From the NCBI RefSeq assembly GCF_041080795.1, contig NZ_CP129674.1, positions 744,001 through 808,000 of the forward strand: a stretch of DNA of 64,000 bases. The letters are read 5' to 3'. The notes under the pieces were generated by a model. That model was not told the DNA's origin. It ran no database searches and worked only from the letters and a program-made list of their open reading frames with translations. The DNA is from Bifidobacterium sp. WK041_4_12 (GTDB taxonomy: Bacteria; Actinomycetota; Actinomycetes; Actinomycetales; Bifidobacteriaceae). Of the stretch, positions 52,663 through 61,970 are shown piece after piece; position 1 is the first letter of the stretch; each line of letters starts with the position of its first letter. A program made the translations under genes and the position numbers.

Positions 52663-54210
52663 ATGGCTACATTGACTGAGCAGAATTCAGAATCCCGCTA
52701 TACCCCAGTTCCACCAATGTTCGAGAAGCTCGGACTTGCATATGATGATGTGCTCCTCCTTCCCAACGAGTCGGATGTGATCCCATCCGAGGTTGACACG
52801 ACAACTCATCTCACCAGAGGAATTACGATGAAATCCCCGGTGCTGTCAGCTGCTATGGATACCGTCACCGAGGCCCAGATGGCTATCTCGATGGCTCGCA
52901 ATGGTGGCATCGGCGTGCTCCACCGCAATCTCAGCATTGAGGATCAGGCTAATCAGGTAGATATCGTGAAGCGCAGCGAATCTGGCATGATTTCCGATCC
53001 CTTGACCGTCACCCCTGACGCGACACTGACCGATTTGGATAAGCTGTGTGCCGCTTACCACGTTTCGGGTTTGCCCGTCGTCGATAATGAGGACCATCTG
53101 GTGGGCATTATCACGAATCGTGACATGCGTTTCGTGAATCCTTCCGACTATGACTCATTGAAAGTTCGTGACGTGATGACCAGCGAGAACCTGATCACAG
53201 GTTCTTCAGACATCACTCGCGAGGACGCACACCGCCTGCTTGCCCAGCACAAGGTCGAGAAGCTTCCTTTGCTCGACAACGATGGCAAGCTGACCGGTCT
53301 CATAACCGTCAAAGACTTTGTGAAGACTGAGCAGTATCCGCATGCGACCAAGGACGAGCAGGGAAGACTGCGCGTTGCAGCAGCCGTCGGCTTCTTCGGC
53401 GATGCATGGCAGCGATCGACCGCTTTGATTGAAGCTGGCGTCGATGTTCTGGTAGTCGATACCGCACACGGCCACGCAAAGCTTATGCTTGACATGATCA
53501 AGCGCATCAAGAGTGACCATGCTTTTGACGGCGTGCAGATCATCGGTGGCAACATTGCAACGCGCGAGGGTGCTCAGGCTTTGATCGATGCCGGTGTTGA
53601 CGCAGTGAAGGTCGGCGTCGGTCCAGGATCTATCTGCACGACAAGAATCGTGGCAGGCGTTGGCGTACCGCAGCTCACCGCTGTATATGATTCGAGCCTT
53701 GCCTGCAAGCCGGCTGGCGTTCCGCTGGTCGCAGACGGTGGCATCCATTATTCAGGTGATATCGCCAAGGCAATCGTCGCTGGCGCCGACACCGTGATGT
53801 TGGGCGGGCTGCTGGCCGGAACCGAAGAGGCTCCGGGTGAGAAGGTGCTGCTGCATGGCAAGCAGTACAAGATCTATCGTGGCATGGGTTCCCTCGGTGC
53901 CATGGCTCCACGCGGCAAGAAGAGCTACTCGAAGGATCGCTACTTCCAGGCCGACGTGACAAGCAACGACAAGGTCGTTCCAGAAGGCGTCGAAGGCGAA
54001 GTTCCATATCGTGGCCCATTGAACTACGTGCTGTACGAACTCGTAGGAGGACTGCATCAGACGATGTTCTACACCGGTGCGCATACGATTGCCGAACTTC
54101 AGCAGAAGGGCAAGTTCATTCGCATCACCGACGCTGGTCTGCGCGAATCGCATCCACACGACATCGTCATGACCAAGGAAGCGCCAAACTATACAGGTTT
54201 CCATAACTGA
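52663..54210 (+). CDS. guaB: IMP dehydrogenase
   Basis: The 515-residue enzyme oxidises IMP to XMP, the committed step of GMP synthesis. Two CBS domains (about residues 110-230) interrupt the TIM barrel. The catalytic cysteine loop is VGVGPGSICTTRIVAGVGVPQ, preceded by VVDTAHGHAKLML and GGNIATREGA, and the flap has GMGSLGAM. A strong terminator follows. Confidence 0.97.
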   Translation: MATLTEQNSESRYTPVPPMFEKLGLAYDDVLLLPNESDVIPSEVDTTTHLTRGITMKSPVLSAAMDTVTEAQMAISMARNGGIGVLHRNLSIEDQANQVDIVKRSESGMISDPLTVTPDATLTDLDKLCAAYHVSGLPVVDNEDHLVGIITNRDMRFVNPSDYDSLKVRDVMTSENLITGSSDITREDAHRLLAQHKVEKLPLLDNDGKLTGLITVKDFVKTEQYPHATKDEQGRLRVAAAVGFFGDAWQRSTALIEAGVDVLVVDTAHGHAKLMLDMIKRIKSDHAFDGVQIIGGNIATREGAQALIDAGVDAVKVGVGPGSICTTRIVAGVGVPQLTAVYDSSLACKPAGVPLVADGGIHYSGDIAKAIVAGADTVMLGGLLAGTEEAPGEKVLLHGKQYKIYRGMGSLGAMAPRGKKSYSKDRYFQADVTSNDKVVPEGVEGEVPYRGPLNYVLYELVGGLHQTMFYTGAHTIAELQQKGKFIRITDAGLRESHPHDIVMTKEAPNYTGFHN

Positions 54211-54234
54211 CAGTCGCTTGCATCCACTTCGATC

Positions 54235-54270
54235 ATCCCGAATGAGTTGTACTGCTCATTTGGGATTTTT
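54235..54270 (+). terminator. Rho-independent terminator after guaB
   Basis: ATCCCGAATGAG and CTCATTTGGGAT pair with one mismatch over 12 bases, followed by TTTTT. Confidence 0.85.
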
Positions 54271-54342
54271 CATGCGTATCCATGCTGCACATGACAGGCC
54301 GTATGACAAGCACTGATGCAACTCTGAAAGTGCATCGGTGAA

Positions 54343-54386
54343 GTTCCGGCAATGTTCCGGCGATGCTCTGGTGATGCTCTGGTGAT
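54343..54386. repeat. Four tandem 11-bp units before orn
   Basis: The units are GTTCCGGCAAT, GTTCCGGCGAT, GCTCTGGTGAT and GCTCTGGTGAT. The period is close to one DNA turn. It lies 86 bp before the orn start. Confidence 0.7.
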
Positions 54387-54472
54387 GCCATGAACAGCTA
54401 GCGTTAGTCCCCATTGCGGGATACCCTAAAGAGTTCGGCATTCGTAGCCGATAGGATCGAAAGGTGGATGTT

Positions 54473-55174
54473 ATGGGGAGCAATGGCGATATGACCTTCA
54501 GCTCAGAAGAATCGCGAATGATATGGATAGATTGCGAGATGACCGGTCTTGACATCTTCCATGACGAGCTCTGCGAGGTGTCGGTCGTTCCTACCGATTT
54601 TGATATGAACGTTCTTGACGAAGGCATCGATCTGGTTATCAAGCCTTCTGACGCTGCACTCGCGCAGATGAACGACTTCGTACGCCATATGCACACATCA
54701 TCAGGCCTGATTGAAGAAATGAAGCAGGGTCTGGCTCTTGCCGATGCCCAGCAGCAGGTCATCGACTATGTCAAGCCATTCCTGCCCAAGCATGGCAAGG
54801 CTCACCTCGCAGGGAACTCGGTTGGTTCCGATAAGAAATTCCTTGACCGCTTCATGCCGGATCTGATGGATTTGCTGCACTACCGTGTTATTGATGTGAG
54901 CACCTTGAAGGAACTTTCGCGTCGCTGGTATCCGAATGTGTATCTCCACAAGCCTGCAAAGCATGGCGGTCACCGTGCCTTGGCAGACATCATCGAGTCG
55001 ATGGACGAGCTGCGATACTATCGCAAGATGTTCTTCACGCCAACCCCCGGAGCGAGCGAGGCTGAAGCGCAGGCCGGTGCCGAGGAGATTGAACGCACCA
55101 GTCTCCTGCGTACATTCGAGGATCAAGGCGCTCCTGTCGAGGATGTTTCCACTCCAGAAAAGCTCGATTACTGA
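54473..55174 (+). CDS. orn: Oligoribonuclease
   Basis: The 233-residue DEDDh exonuclease degrades 2-5 nt RNA and pGpG to mononucleotides. Active-site residues: WIDCEMTGLD (D, E), the second Asp in LAGNSVGSDKKFLDRFMP, and HGGHRALADIIES (H, D). AGGTGG stands before ATG 54473. A C-terminal extension of about 40 residues (EAEAQAGAEEIERTS...) goes beyond the E. coli protein. Confidence 0.95.
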   Translation: MGSNGDMTFSSEESRMIWIDCEMTGLDIFHDELCEVSVVPTDFDMNVLDEGIDLVIKPSDAALAQMNDFVRHMHTSSGLIEEMKQGLALADAQQQVIDYVKPFLPKHGKAHLAGNSVGSDKKFLDRFMPDLMDLLHYRVIDVSTLKELSRRWYPNVYLHKPAKHGGHRALADIIESMDELRYYRKMFFTPTPGASEAEAQAGAEEIERTSLLRTFEDQGAPVEDVSTPEKLDY

Positions 55175-55203
55175 TTTTTTGGGCTTTGTACAAGAACAAT
55201 CAT

Positions 55204-55306
55204 GTTCATTGTGAACTCACCGAAGTATAAACTCGATTTTTTCGTGAAATGACATCGATATTTGACCGTTTTCACGCCGTGATACTTCGAAGAGTTCACA
55301 ATGAAC
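55204..55306. repeat. Intergenic inverted-repeat element, copy B2
   Basis: A 25-bp inverted repeat with two mismatches: the left arm begins GTTCATTGTGAACTC and the right arm ends GAGTTCACAATGAAC. The interior carries CGAAGTATAAACTCGATTTT, partly shared with element A3. It lies between orn and the helicase gene. Confidence 0.85.
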
Positions 55307-55363
55307 GGAATGAATCGTCAAAGGCTTCAATATTGTGTCAATTGCGTGTGAAATGGTGAGCAT

Positions 55364-56854
55364 ATGTATCAAAAAGAGGCTATAGCTATCTTGGATGCCG
55401 GTGCGAATGCGTTCATCACCGGCGCGCCAGGTGCAGGCAAGACCTTTGTTCTCAATGAGTTCATCAGCAAAAAACGCGCAGAGGGTGCATCGGTGGCGGT
55501 GACGGCTTCAACAGGCATAGCCTCCACACATATCAACGGTCAGACCATCCACTCGTGGAGTGGCGTAGGGGTGTCGAAGATGCTGACGGCTGAGCTATTG
55601 AAGCGAATCCGCAGTAGGCGCAAGCGCAAGATCGAGGCGACGGATGTGCTGGTCATCGATGAGGTTTCGATGATGCATGCCTGGCTGTTCGACATGGTGG
55701 ATCAGGTGTGCAGGGTGCTTCGAAACAATCCCGAACCGTTCGGTGGTCTGCAGGTTGTTCTCTCCGGCGACTTCTTCCAGCTTCCACCGGTGACTCGTTC
55801 GAATCGTGACATTGGCATGTCGATGGCCGACGAGCTGCTGCTCACATCTCGTCAGGAGTACGCCCGCCTTGGCAAGGATCCTGACGGCTTTGTCACCGAT
55901 TCTCTGGTTTGGCCCGCATTGAACCCCGTTATCTGCTATTTGACCGAGCAGCATAGGCAGGATGATGGCCAACTCCTTACAGTACTGACCGATATCCGCG
56001 ACGGTTCGGTAAGTCAGGAAGACCATGACGTACTTGCCAACAGACTGGGCAAGCTGCCGGCAACCTCGGAAGTAGCCGTGAATCTGTTTCCAGTGAATCG
56101 TCAGGCTGATGCCCTGAACGACATGCGTCTTGCCCAGATCATGCTTGAAGCTCACGAGTTTCATGCTGAATCAGCCGGTTCGGCTCAGCTGGTTGAACGA
56201 TTGAAGAAGAACATGCTGGCACCCGAACATCTGGTATTGAAAGCCGGAGCGAACGTCATGGCATTGCGCAACGATCCAGACCGGCAATATGTGAACGGCT
56301 CGATTGGCACGGTTCAGGGCTTTGCGCAGGAGAACAAGGGTGGATGGCCCATCGTTCAGTTCGAGAATGGCAATGTCGTCACGATGAAACCGGCATCATG
56401 GGAGATGATGGATGGGGAGACCGTACTCGCATCGGTAAGTCAGGTGCCCTTGCGATGCGCGTGGGCGATTACGATTCATAAGTCTCAGGGCATGACGCTT
56501 GATAGGGCGGTCATGGATCTGCGACGCACCTTTGCTCCTGGCATGGGGTATGTCGCCTTGTCTCGAGTCGAGGCCTTGGATGGCCTGTATCTGCGAGGGA
56601 TCAACGAGAATGCGTTCCTTGTCTCACCTGAAGCGGTTGTCCTCGATTCGTCACTTCGTCAGGATTCACACGCAGCTTCGGCCAGACTGGCCGAGGAAGG
56701 CCCACAATCATTCGTGGCAAGGCCAGCCATCGACGAGTTCGACGACGGCTTGGCAGAGGGGTCCACTGCGGGGTCCACTGCGGGATCTACTGCCGGATCA
56801 GCTGCGGGATCCGGAAAATCTGCGGACGGTTTCTCACAGAGCGCCCTCTTCTGA
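55364..56854 (+). CDS. Pif1/RecD-like superfamily 1 DNA helicase
   Basis: The 496-residue helicase has Walker A FITGAPGAGKTFVL, motif Ia VTASTGIASTHINGQTIHSW (the Pif1-type STGIAA-like run), Walker B VLVIDEVSMM, VLSGDFFQLPPV (motif III), TEQHRQDD (motif IV) and the C-terminal AITIHKSQGMTLDRAVMDL and GYVALSRV (motifs V-VI). Pif1 family members unwind DNA 5' to 3' and handle stalled forks and G-quadruplexes. The tail has a Gly-Ser-Thr-Ala tripeptide-type repeat coded by GGGTCCACTGC units. Confidence 0.92.
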   Translation: MYQKEAIAILDAGANAFITGAPGAGKTFVLNEFISKKRAEGASVAVTASTGIASTHINGQTIHSWSGVGVSKMLTAELLKRIRSRRKRKIEATDVLVIDEVSMMHAWLFDMVDQVCRVLRNNPEPFGGLQVVLSGDFFQLPPVTRSNRDIGMSMADELLLTSRQEYARLGKDPDGFVTDSLVWPALNPVICYLTEQHRQDDGQLLTVLTDIRDGSVSQEDHDVLANRLGKLPATSEVAVNLFPVNRQADALNDMRLAQIMLEAHEFHAESAGSAQLVERLKKNMLAPEHLVLKAGANVMALRNDPDRQYVNGSIGTVQGFAQENKGGWPIVQFENGNVVTMKPASWEMMDGETVLASVSQVPLRCAWAITIHKSQGMTLDRAVMDLRRTFAPGMGYVALSRVEALDGLYLRGINENAFLVSPEAVVLDSSLRQDSHAASARLAEEGPQSFVARPAIDEFDDGLAEGSTAGSTAGSTAGSAAGSGKSADGFSQSALF

Positions 56855-56933
56855 TTCGTGTTCCAAAGGCCTGATGTCACGCGTGCCGAATGCTTGAAAG
56901 CTATGTCCTTCAATATGAATACCCTTGGGATTC

Positions 56934-58748
56934 ATGAGTTCTCAAGCGCTTCGCATGTCATCACTGTTTCTTCGTACCCTGCGAGAAGATCCCGCAGATG
57001 CCGATGTCGATTCGGCCAAGCTGCTGGTTCGTGCGGGATATATTCGCAAGACTTCGCCAGGAATCTATGCCTGGCTGCCTCTTGGATTGCGTGTTCTTGC
57101 CAAGGTTGAGGCAATCATCCGCGAGGAAATGAGCTCCATACACGCTCAGGAGGTGCACTTCCCGGCATTGCTGCCGAAGGCGCCATATGAGGCCACCCAT
57201 CGCTGGGAAGAATACGGCGACAACATTTTCAGGTTGAAGGATCGTCATGAGGCGGACTACCTTCTTGCTCCCACGCATGAGGAAATGTTCACGCTTCTGG
57301 TCAAGGACATGTATTCGTCATACAAGGATCTTCCAGTGAACCTGTATCAGATTCAGACGAAGTATCGTGACGAATTCCGTCCGCGCGCTGGTCTGATTCG
57401 TGGCCGCGAATTCATCATGAAGGATGGATATTCGTTCACGATTGACGAGGAGGGTCTGAAGACCTGCTACAACGACGAGCGTGAAGCATATCAGCGTATT
57501 TTCAATCGCCTCGGCGTGCGGTTTGTGATCGTTCATGCCGTTTCCGGGCCTATGGGAGGTTCGGAATCCGAGGAGTTCCTCGCTCCGCTCGCCATAGGTG
57601 AGGATACTTTCGCGCAGGCACCTTCGGGCAAGGCATGGAATGTGGAAGCGCTTACAACTCCTGCCATCCAAGACGTCGATTTCTCTGCAACTCCCGCGAT
57701 GGAAGCGCTTACGACACCTGATTCCACGACGATTGATTCGCTGGTAAGTCAGGCAAACGACCTTCATCCACGAGCCGATGGACGCGCTTGGAAAGCCGCA
57801 GACACGCTCAAGAATCTGATCATCGCGGTCAAGCATGCCGAAGACAAGGATCATGACAAGCCTTGGCGTGAGCTGGTTGCGATTGGAGTTCCGGGAGATC
57901 GACAGGTCGACATGAAGCGTCTTGAAGCACAGTTCGCTCCATCGGAAATCGAAGAGGCCACTGCCGAAGATCTGAAGAAGCATGCGGAATTGGTCAAGGG
58001 CTACATCGGACCGGGGGTACTTGGTCCGCAGGCCGAGCAGTCTGGGATCGATGAACCGATCACATATCTTCTTGACCGCCATATTGCTCGCGGATCCGCG
58101 TGGGTGACAGGAGCGGACCACAACGAGACACACGTATTCAACGCCGTGTATGGTCGAGATTTTGAGGCCAACGGGAGCGTCGAGGCCGTTGAGGTTCGTC
58201 ATGGAGACATGAGTCCAGACGGCTCGGGTCCATTGAGCTTCGAACGTGGTGTCGAAATCGGTCAGGTATTCCAACTGGGGTTGAAATACTCCAATGCCTT
58301 GGACCTGAAGGTGCTGAACGAGAATGGCAAGGCAGTCCCCGTATGGATGGGCTGCTATGGCATTGGCGTGTCGCGCGTGCTCGCCTGCATTGCCGAAACT
58401 CATCACGACGAGAAGGGTCTGGCTTGGCCGGTTGCGGTCGCTCCGGCTCAGGTGCATGTGTTGGCCACAGGCAAGGACCCCAAGGTGTTCGCGGCTGCAG
58501 AACAGCTGGTTGGTGAACTCGAAGGTCGGGGGATTGAGGTCCTGTTCGATGACCGAGCGAAGGTTTCCCCGGGCGTGAAGTTTACCGACAGTGAGTTGCT
58601 TGGCGTGCCGCTCGTCGCCATCGCAGGTAGGGATACCGCAGCCAATGGCACGATTGAAATTCGTGATCGCGATGGTTCCCATTCACAATCGCTGCCCGCA
58701 TCTCAGGCGGCTCAGGCGATTGCCGATCGGGTAGCACAGCTGGACTGA
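56934..58748 (+). CDS. proS: Prolyl-tRNA synthetase
   Basis: The 604-residue class II synthetase has motif 1 around VHFPALLPK, motif 2 with KYRDEFRPRAGLIRGREFIMKDGYSF-type residues (near 145-170), and motif 3 GCYGIGVSRVLACIAE. The inserted editing-like domain lies between (about residues 225-400), marking the bacterial type. The anticodon-binding domain follows (VHVLATGKDPK...). ATG 56934 is chosen. The ATG at 56958 (MSSLFLRTLRED) is an alternative start. Confidence 0.97.
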   Translation: MSSQALRMSSLFLRTLREDPADADVDSAKLLVRAGYIRKTSPGIYAWLPLGLRVLAKVEAIIREEMSSIHAQEVHFPALLPKAPYEATHRWEEYGDNIFRLKDRHEADYLLAPTHEEMFTLLVKDMYSSYKDLPVNLYQIQTKYRDEFRPRAGLIRGREFIMKDGYSFTIDEEGLKTCYNDEREAYQRIFNRLGVRFVIVHAVSGPMGGSESEEFLAPLAIGEDTFAQAPSGKAWNVEALTTPAIQDVDFSATPAMEALTTPDSTTIDSLVSQANDLHPRADGRAWKAADTLKNLIIAVKHAEDKDHDKPWRELVAIGVPGDRQVDMKRLEAQFAPSEIEEATAEDLKKHAELVKGYIGPGVLGPQAEQSGIDEPITYLLDRHIARGSAWVTGADHNETHVFNAVYGRDFEANGSVEAVEVRHGDMSPDGSGPLSFERGVEIGQVFQLGLKYSNALDLKVLNENGKAVPVWMGCYGIGVSRVLACIAETHHDEKGLAWPVAVAPAQVHVLATGKDPKVFAAAEQLVGELEGRGIEVLFDDRAKVSPGVKFTDSELLGVPLVAIAGRDTAANGTIEIRDRDGSHSQSLPASQAAQAIADRVAQLD

Positions 58749-58795
58749 ATGGCATCGGGTCTGAAATTGCAAGTAGTTCAGGCCCAACCCTCATA

Positions 58796-58845
58796 TGTGA
58801 TGTGATGTGATGTGATGTGATGTGATGTGATGTGATGTGATGTGA
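58796..58845. repeat. Pentanucleotide microsatellite (TGTGA)10
   Basis: Ten perfect tandem copies of TGTGA lie 48 bp after the proS stop and 242 bp before ssb. Such tracts mutate by slipped-strand mispairing and usually vary among strains. No gene spans it, so any effect would be on transcription. Confidence 0.95.
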
Positions 58846-58901
58846 TCCTGCGTTGGTCGCAACGTAGGTCATAGTGTCCGGCATAGTGTCTGCTTGCCTC
58901 G

Positions 58902-58962
58902 ATGTGGTCGAATGTGCGTTAAATTCCGTTGAATGCTGGGATTTCGCCACATTCGACCACAT
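58902..58962. repeat. 15-bp perfect inverted repeat upstream of ssb
   Basis: ATGTGGTCGAATGTG (58902-58916) and CACATTCGACCACAT (58948-58962) with a 31-bp loop. It resembles the A/B elements in build but the arms differ. No T-run follows. Confidence 0.75.
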
Positions 58963-59086
58963 TTGCATTTCTGGTGTCTTCCTCATTTCAATATTGGCAT
59001 AGTTATCTCACCGCAGTTGCTTAGCTGCGAAACGATATCGAATGGGCAGCTCGTATGCCCATGGCAATGTTGAGGAAGGAATTATC

Positions 59087-59635
59087 ATGGCATCACAGCA
59101 AGGAACGATTACGATCACGGGATTCGTCGCCACGGAGCCGTTACAAATTGGCCGAGAGGAAAGCAATCCGGTCTGCACATTCCGCCTGGCTTCAACCAGA
59201 GGCTACTTTCATGTAAAAAGGAATCAGTGGGAGGAACGCGCCACGACATGGATGACCGTGAAAGCGTACAAGCATCTGGCTTCGAACGTGCTGCAGTCCA
59301 TTCATAAAGGTCAGCCGGTGGTTGTCAGCGGAGTGCTGGAAACGGAGGAATGGACCGACAAGCATGGAGACCATCAATCCGCAGTGATTATCGAGGCCTC
59401 TTGCATCGGCCATCATCTCGGCTTGGGCGTGAGCTCCTTTACTCGAAAGAAATCTCCCGTGGCAGCATCGAGCGATCATCATGAGTCTGCAGACCCTGAT
59501 GCCCACAAGGTAGCTCGCACTGCAACGGGCAAGATTCCGATACCAATGTCGGACCCAAAGGCAGACTATCAACCGTTCGCACCGCAACCGAGCAATCCTC
59601 CAGCCGCAGCGACACAATCCCTTCAACCTGCATGA
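59087..59635 (+). CDS. Single-stranded DNA-binding protein family
   Basis: The 182-residue protein has an OB-fold N-terminal part: TITITGFVATEPLQ, then CTFRLASTRGYF, WMTVKAYKHLASNVLQSIHKGQPVVVSG and VIIEASCIGHHLG. The Pro/Ala-rich tail lacks the acidic DDDIPF-type end of main SSBs. AAGGA lies before ATG 59087. It is isolated from rpsF/rpsR, so it is likely a second SSB paralogue used in recombination or competence. Confidence 0.88.
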   Translation: MASQQGTITITGFVATEPLQIGREESNPVCTFRLASTRGYFHVKRNQWEERATTWMTVKAYKHLASNVLQSIHKGQPVVVSGVLETEEWTDKHGDHQSAVIIEASCIGHHLGLGVSSFTRKKSPVAASSDHHESADPDAHKVARTATGKIPIPMSDPKADYQPFAPQPSNPPAAATQSLQPA

Positions 59636-59639
59636 TCCT

Positions 59640-59674
59640 GAGGGCAAGGTGAAGGGATTGTTCGCCTTGCCCTC
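59640..59674. terminator. Hairpin between convergent ssb and pepO
   Basis: GAGGGCAAGG and CCTTGCCCTC form a perfect 10-bp stem between the two converging genes, which suits a terminator serving both strands. No long T-run. Confidence 0.6.
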
Positions 59675-59678
59675 ACGA

Positions 59679-61760
59679 TCACCATATGCGTACGCGGTGT
59701 TCTGGCTCAATCCACATGCCGTCTGTGGCCTTCACATCGAATGCCTCATAGAATAGGTCAACGTTGCTGACGATGCCATTCGTCCTGAATTCTGCAGGGG
59801 AGTGCGGATCGATCTGTAGATACTGTTCTGCAAGCTCGTCGCGCATCTTGGTACGCCAGATGGTCGCGTAGGAAAGGAAGAAGCGCTGCAGTCCGGTGAA
59901 GCCGTCAAGCGTCGGAGCACTGTCGAGTGCGTTTCGGATACCCTCGGGGCTTGCGTCTCGAGGCTTGCCCTGGCTCTCTTCCAACGCGAATGCATAGGCC
60001 TTCAGCGAGATGTTGACGCCGCCCAAGTCTCCGATGTTCTCGCCTATGGTGAGCGCGCCGTTGACATGCGGAGCACGGTCTGGAGTTTCGGCATATTTGT
60101 CAGCGAGCTGCTGTGGAACGAAGGCATTGTATTCCTCGATCAGTGCCTTGGTGCGCTGTTCGAAGTTGCTGCGGTCGCTTTCGGTCCACCAGTCATGCAG
60201 CTGGCCGTCGCCGTCATACTTGCTGCCCTGATCATCGAAGCCATGCCCGATCTCATGCCCAATGACTGCTCCGATGCCACCGTAGTTGGCAGCATCCTCT
60301 GCATTCGGGTCGAAGAATGGCGGTTGCAGAATTGCAGCCGGGAAGACTATCACGTTAAGCGTTGGCTCATAATACGCATTCACGGTCTGCGGATTCATCA
60401 GCCATTCGTCTTTGTCGACGGGCTTGCCAGCCTTGGAAATCTGATAGCCAGTCTCGTAGGCGTTGGCAATGCGCAGATTCGCAATGAGACCGCGGTCTGC
60501 ACTGACTTTCAATGCCGTATAGTCGCGCCAATGGTTGGTGAATCCGATTTTTGGCGAGAATTTCGCCATCTTGTCGAGCGCCTTCTTCTTGGTGTCTTCG
60601 CCAAGCCAGTCACTTGCAGCGATGGAGGATTCGTAAGCCTTGATGAGGTTGCCGACCAATTGTTCCATCTGCTGCTTGCTGCTTGGTGGGAAGTGGCGCA
60701 GCACGTATTCGCGTCCCGCCTCTTCTCCGCATGTGGAGTTGACAAGTGCCACACCACGCTTCCAGCGGTCACGCATCTGTGTCGTTCCAGAAAGGGTCTT
60801 GCCATAGAAGTCGAACTTTGTCTGTTCGAAGTCGCTGCTCATGAAGGTAGCCCATGCAATAAGCGTATGAACTCTTGCCCAGAGCTTGAGATCTTCCAAA
60901 TCCGCGCGACTCCACAGGTCGTTGAGACCGGTAAGGAAGCTCGGTTCGTGCACGATGGTATGAGCCATGGCGGTTTTCATGTCAACGGGCTGATCTGCAG
61001 CAGTTGAGGTTGCGTTGTATGCGAACTGCCAGGCGGAAACCCATGTCTCGATGTCGAATGAGTCGAGCGTTGAACTCAATTCGTCGAAGGTGGTTGGATT
61101 GTATGTCTTATCTTCATCGCGAGTCTCCACGTTGTTCCAGTGGTGCGCTGCAAGATGCGTTTCGAAGGCAAGGAATGCGGCAGCCTTGTCCTGAGCCTCG
61201 CTCATAGGTGTCTCCTGATGCGCGAGATGCAGGAGCTTGGCAACCATGTCTGTGTATGATTCGCGAACTGCAGCATAGCGTTCTTCGCGATAGTAGGCCT
61301 CGTCGGGCAGTCCCAGACCGCCTTGGGCGATGTGAATGATGTTGCGTCCGGCATCACCGGGATCGCCATAGACGGCAATGTCCAAGAGATCGGGGCCTCC
61401 GGTTGGATTCAATGATCCCAATACCTTGGTGAGTTCTGACTTGTCGGCAGCATCCTCGATAACGCTCAGGGCTGAGACAATGGGCTTGATTCCTGCCTGC
61501 TCGATAGCTTCGGTGTCAAGGAAACTGTCATACAAAACTGAGGACTTTGGCGCAGGCTTGGATTCGTCCTCGAGGATGTCACGAATCTGCTGTTCGGCGT
61601 TCTCTGCCAGCACTGCAAAGGAGCCATATGCCGGCCGGTCTGGTGGGAGCGTATAGGTGTCGATCCAAGGCCCATTCACGAAGCGGAAGAGATCCTGGGT
61701 TGGCTTGACTATTGAGGAGAAGGATGTCGGGTCAATCCCTGAATGTAAATCGTGTGTCAT
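59679..61760 (-). CDS. pepO: M13-family zinc metallopeptidase (PepO-like)
   Basis: The 693-residue neprilysin-like peptidase has the zinc site VIGHEIGHGFDDQG (HExxH) and the second ligand in ENIGDLGG (ExxD). NAYYEPTLNVIVFPAAILQPPFFD is the substrate-binding block, and the protein ends close to the family's C-W, here RVRIW. No signal peptide is seen, so it acts in the cytoplasm on oligopeptides. I start it at ATG 61760; the frame continues to 61793. Confidence 0.95.
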   Translation of the reverse strand: MTHDLHSGIDPTSFSSIVKPTQDLFRFVNGPWIDTYTLPPDRPAYGSFAVLAENAEQQIRDILEDESKPAPKSSVLYDSFLDTEAIEQAGIKPIVSALSVIEDAADKSELTKVLGSLNPTGGPDLLDIAVYGDPGDAGRNIIHIAQGGLGLPDEAYYREERYAAVRESYTDMVAKLLHLAHQETPMSEAQDKAAAFLAFETHLAAHHWNNVETRDEDKTYNPTTFDELSSTLDSFDIETWVSAWQFAYNATSTAADQPVDMKTAMAHTIVHEPSFLTGLNDLWSRADLEDLKLWARVHTLIAWATFMSSDFEQTKFDFYGKTLSGTTQMRDRWKRGVALVNSTCGEEAGREYVLRHFPPSSKQQMEQLVGNLIKAYESSIAASDWLGEDTKKKALDKMAKFSPKIGFTNHWRDYTALKVSADRGLIANLRIANAYETGYQISKAGKPVDKDEWLMNPQTVNAYYEPTLNVIVFPAAILQPPFFDPNAEDAANYGGIGAVIGHEIGHGFDDQGSKYDGDGQLHDWWTESDRSNFEQRTKALIEEYNAFVPQQLADKYAETPDRAPHVNGALTIGENIGDLGGVNISLKAYAFALEESQGKPRDASPEGIRNALDSAPTLDGFTGLQRFFLSYATIWRTKMRDELAEQYLQIDPHSPAEFRTNGIVSNVDLFYEAFDVKATDGMWIEPEHRVRIW

Positions 61761-61970
61761 AAACCAAAGCGTAGCCACGCAAGGTGACAACACAACAGTT
61801 CATGAACGCTTATGTATTGCACGATGTACTGCCCGGTTGCTTGCATCTGTGGCATGCGTGCGTGCTTGCCAGCGGGCTTATTGCCAAGGCATTATGCGCG
61901 ATTATACGATTATGATGGGCAAGGGGCGAGGTACCATACATACTATCCGACTATTGAGAAAGATTATCAA

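Larger units (their letters stand above)
58749..59086. other. 338-bp gap between proS and ssb
   Basis: It holds the TGTGA microsatellite (58796-58845) and the 61-bp inverted repeat (58902-58962). No gene is seen. Confidence 0.6.

Noticed and set aside
57318..58682. 454-codon open frame antisense to proS
   Set aside because: It lies fully opposite a clear synthetase gene, has no family motif and arises from codon bias of the sense strand.
58796..58845. CRISPR-like array
   Set aside because: The unit is only five bases with no spacers; it is a microsatellite.
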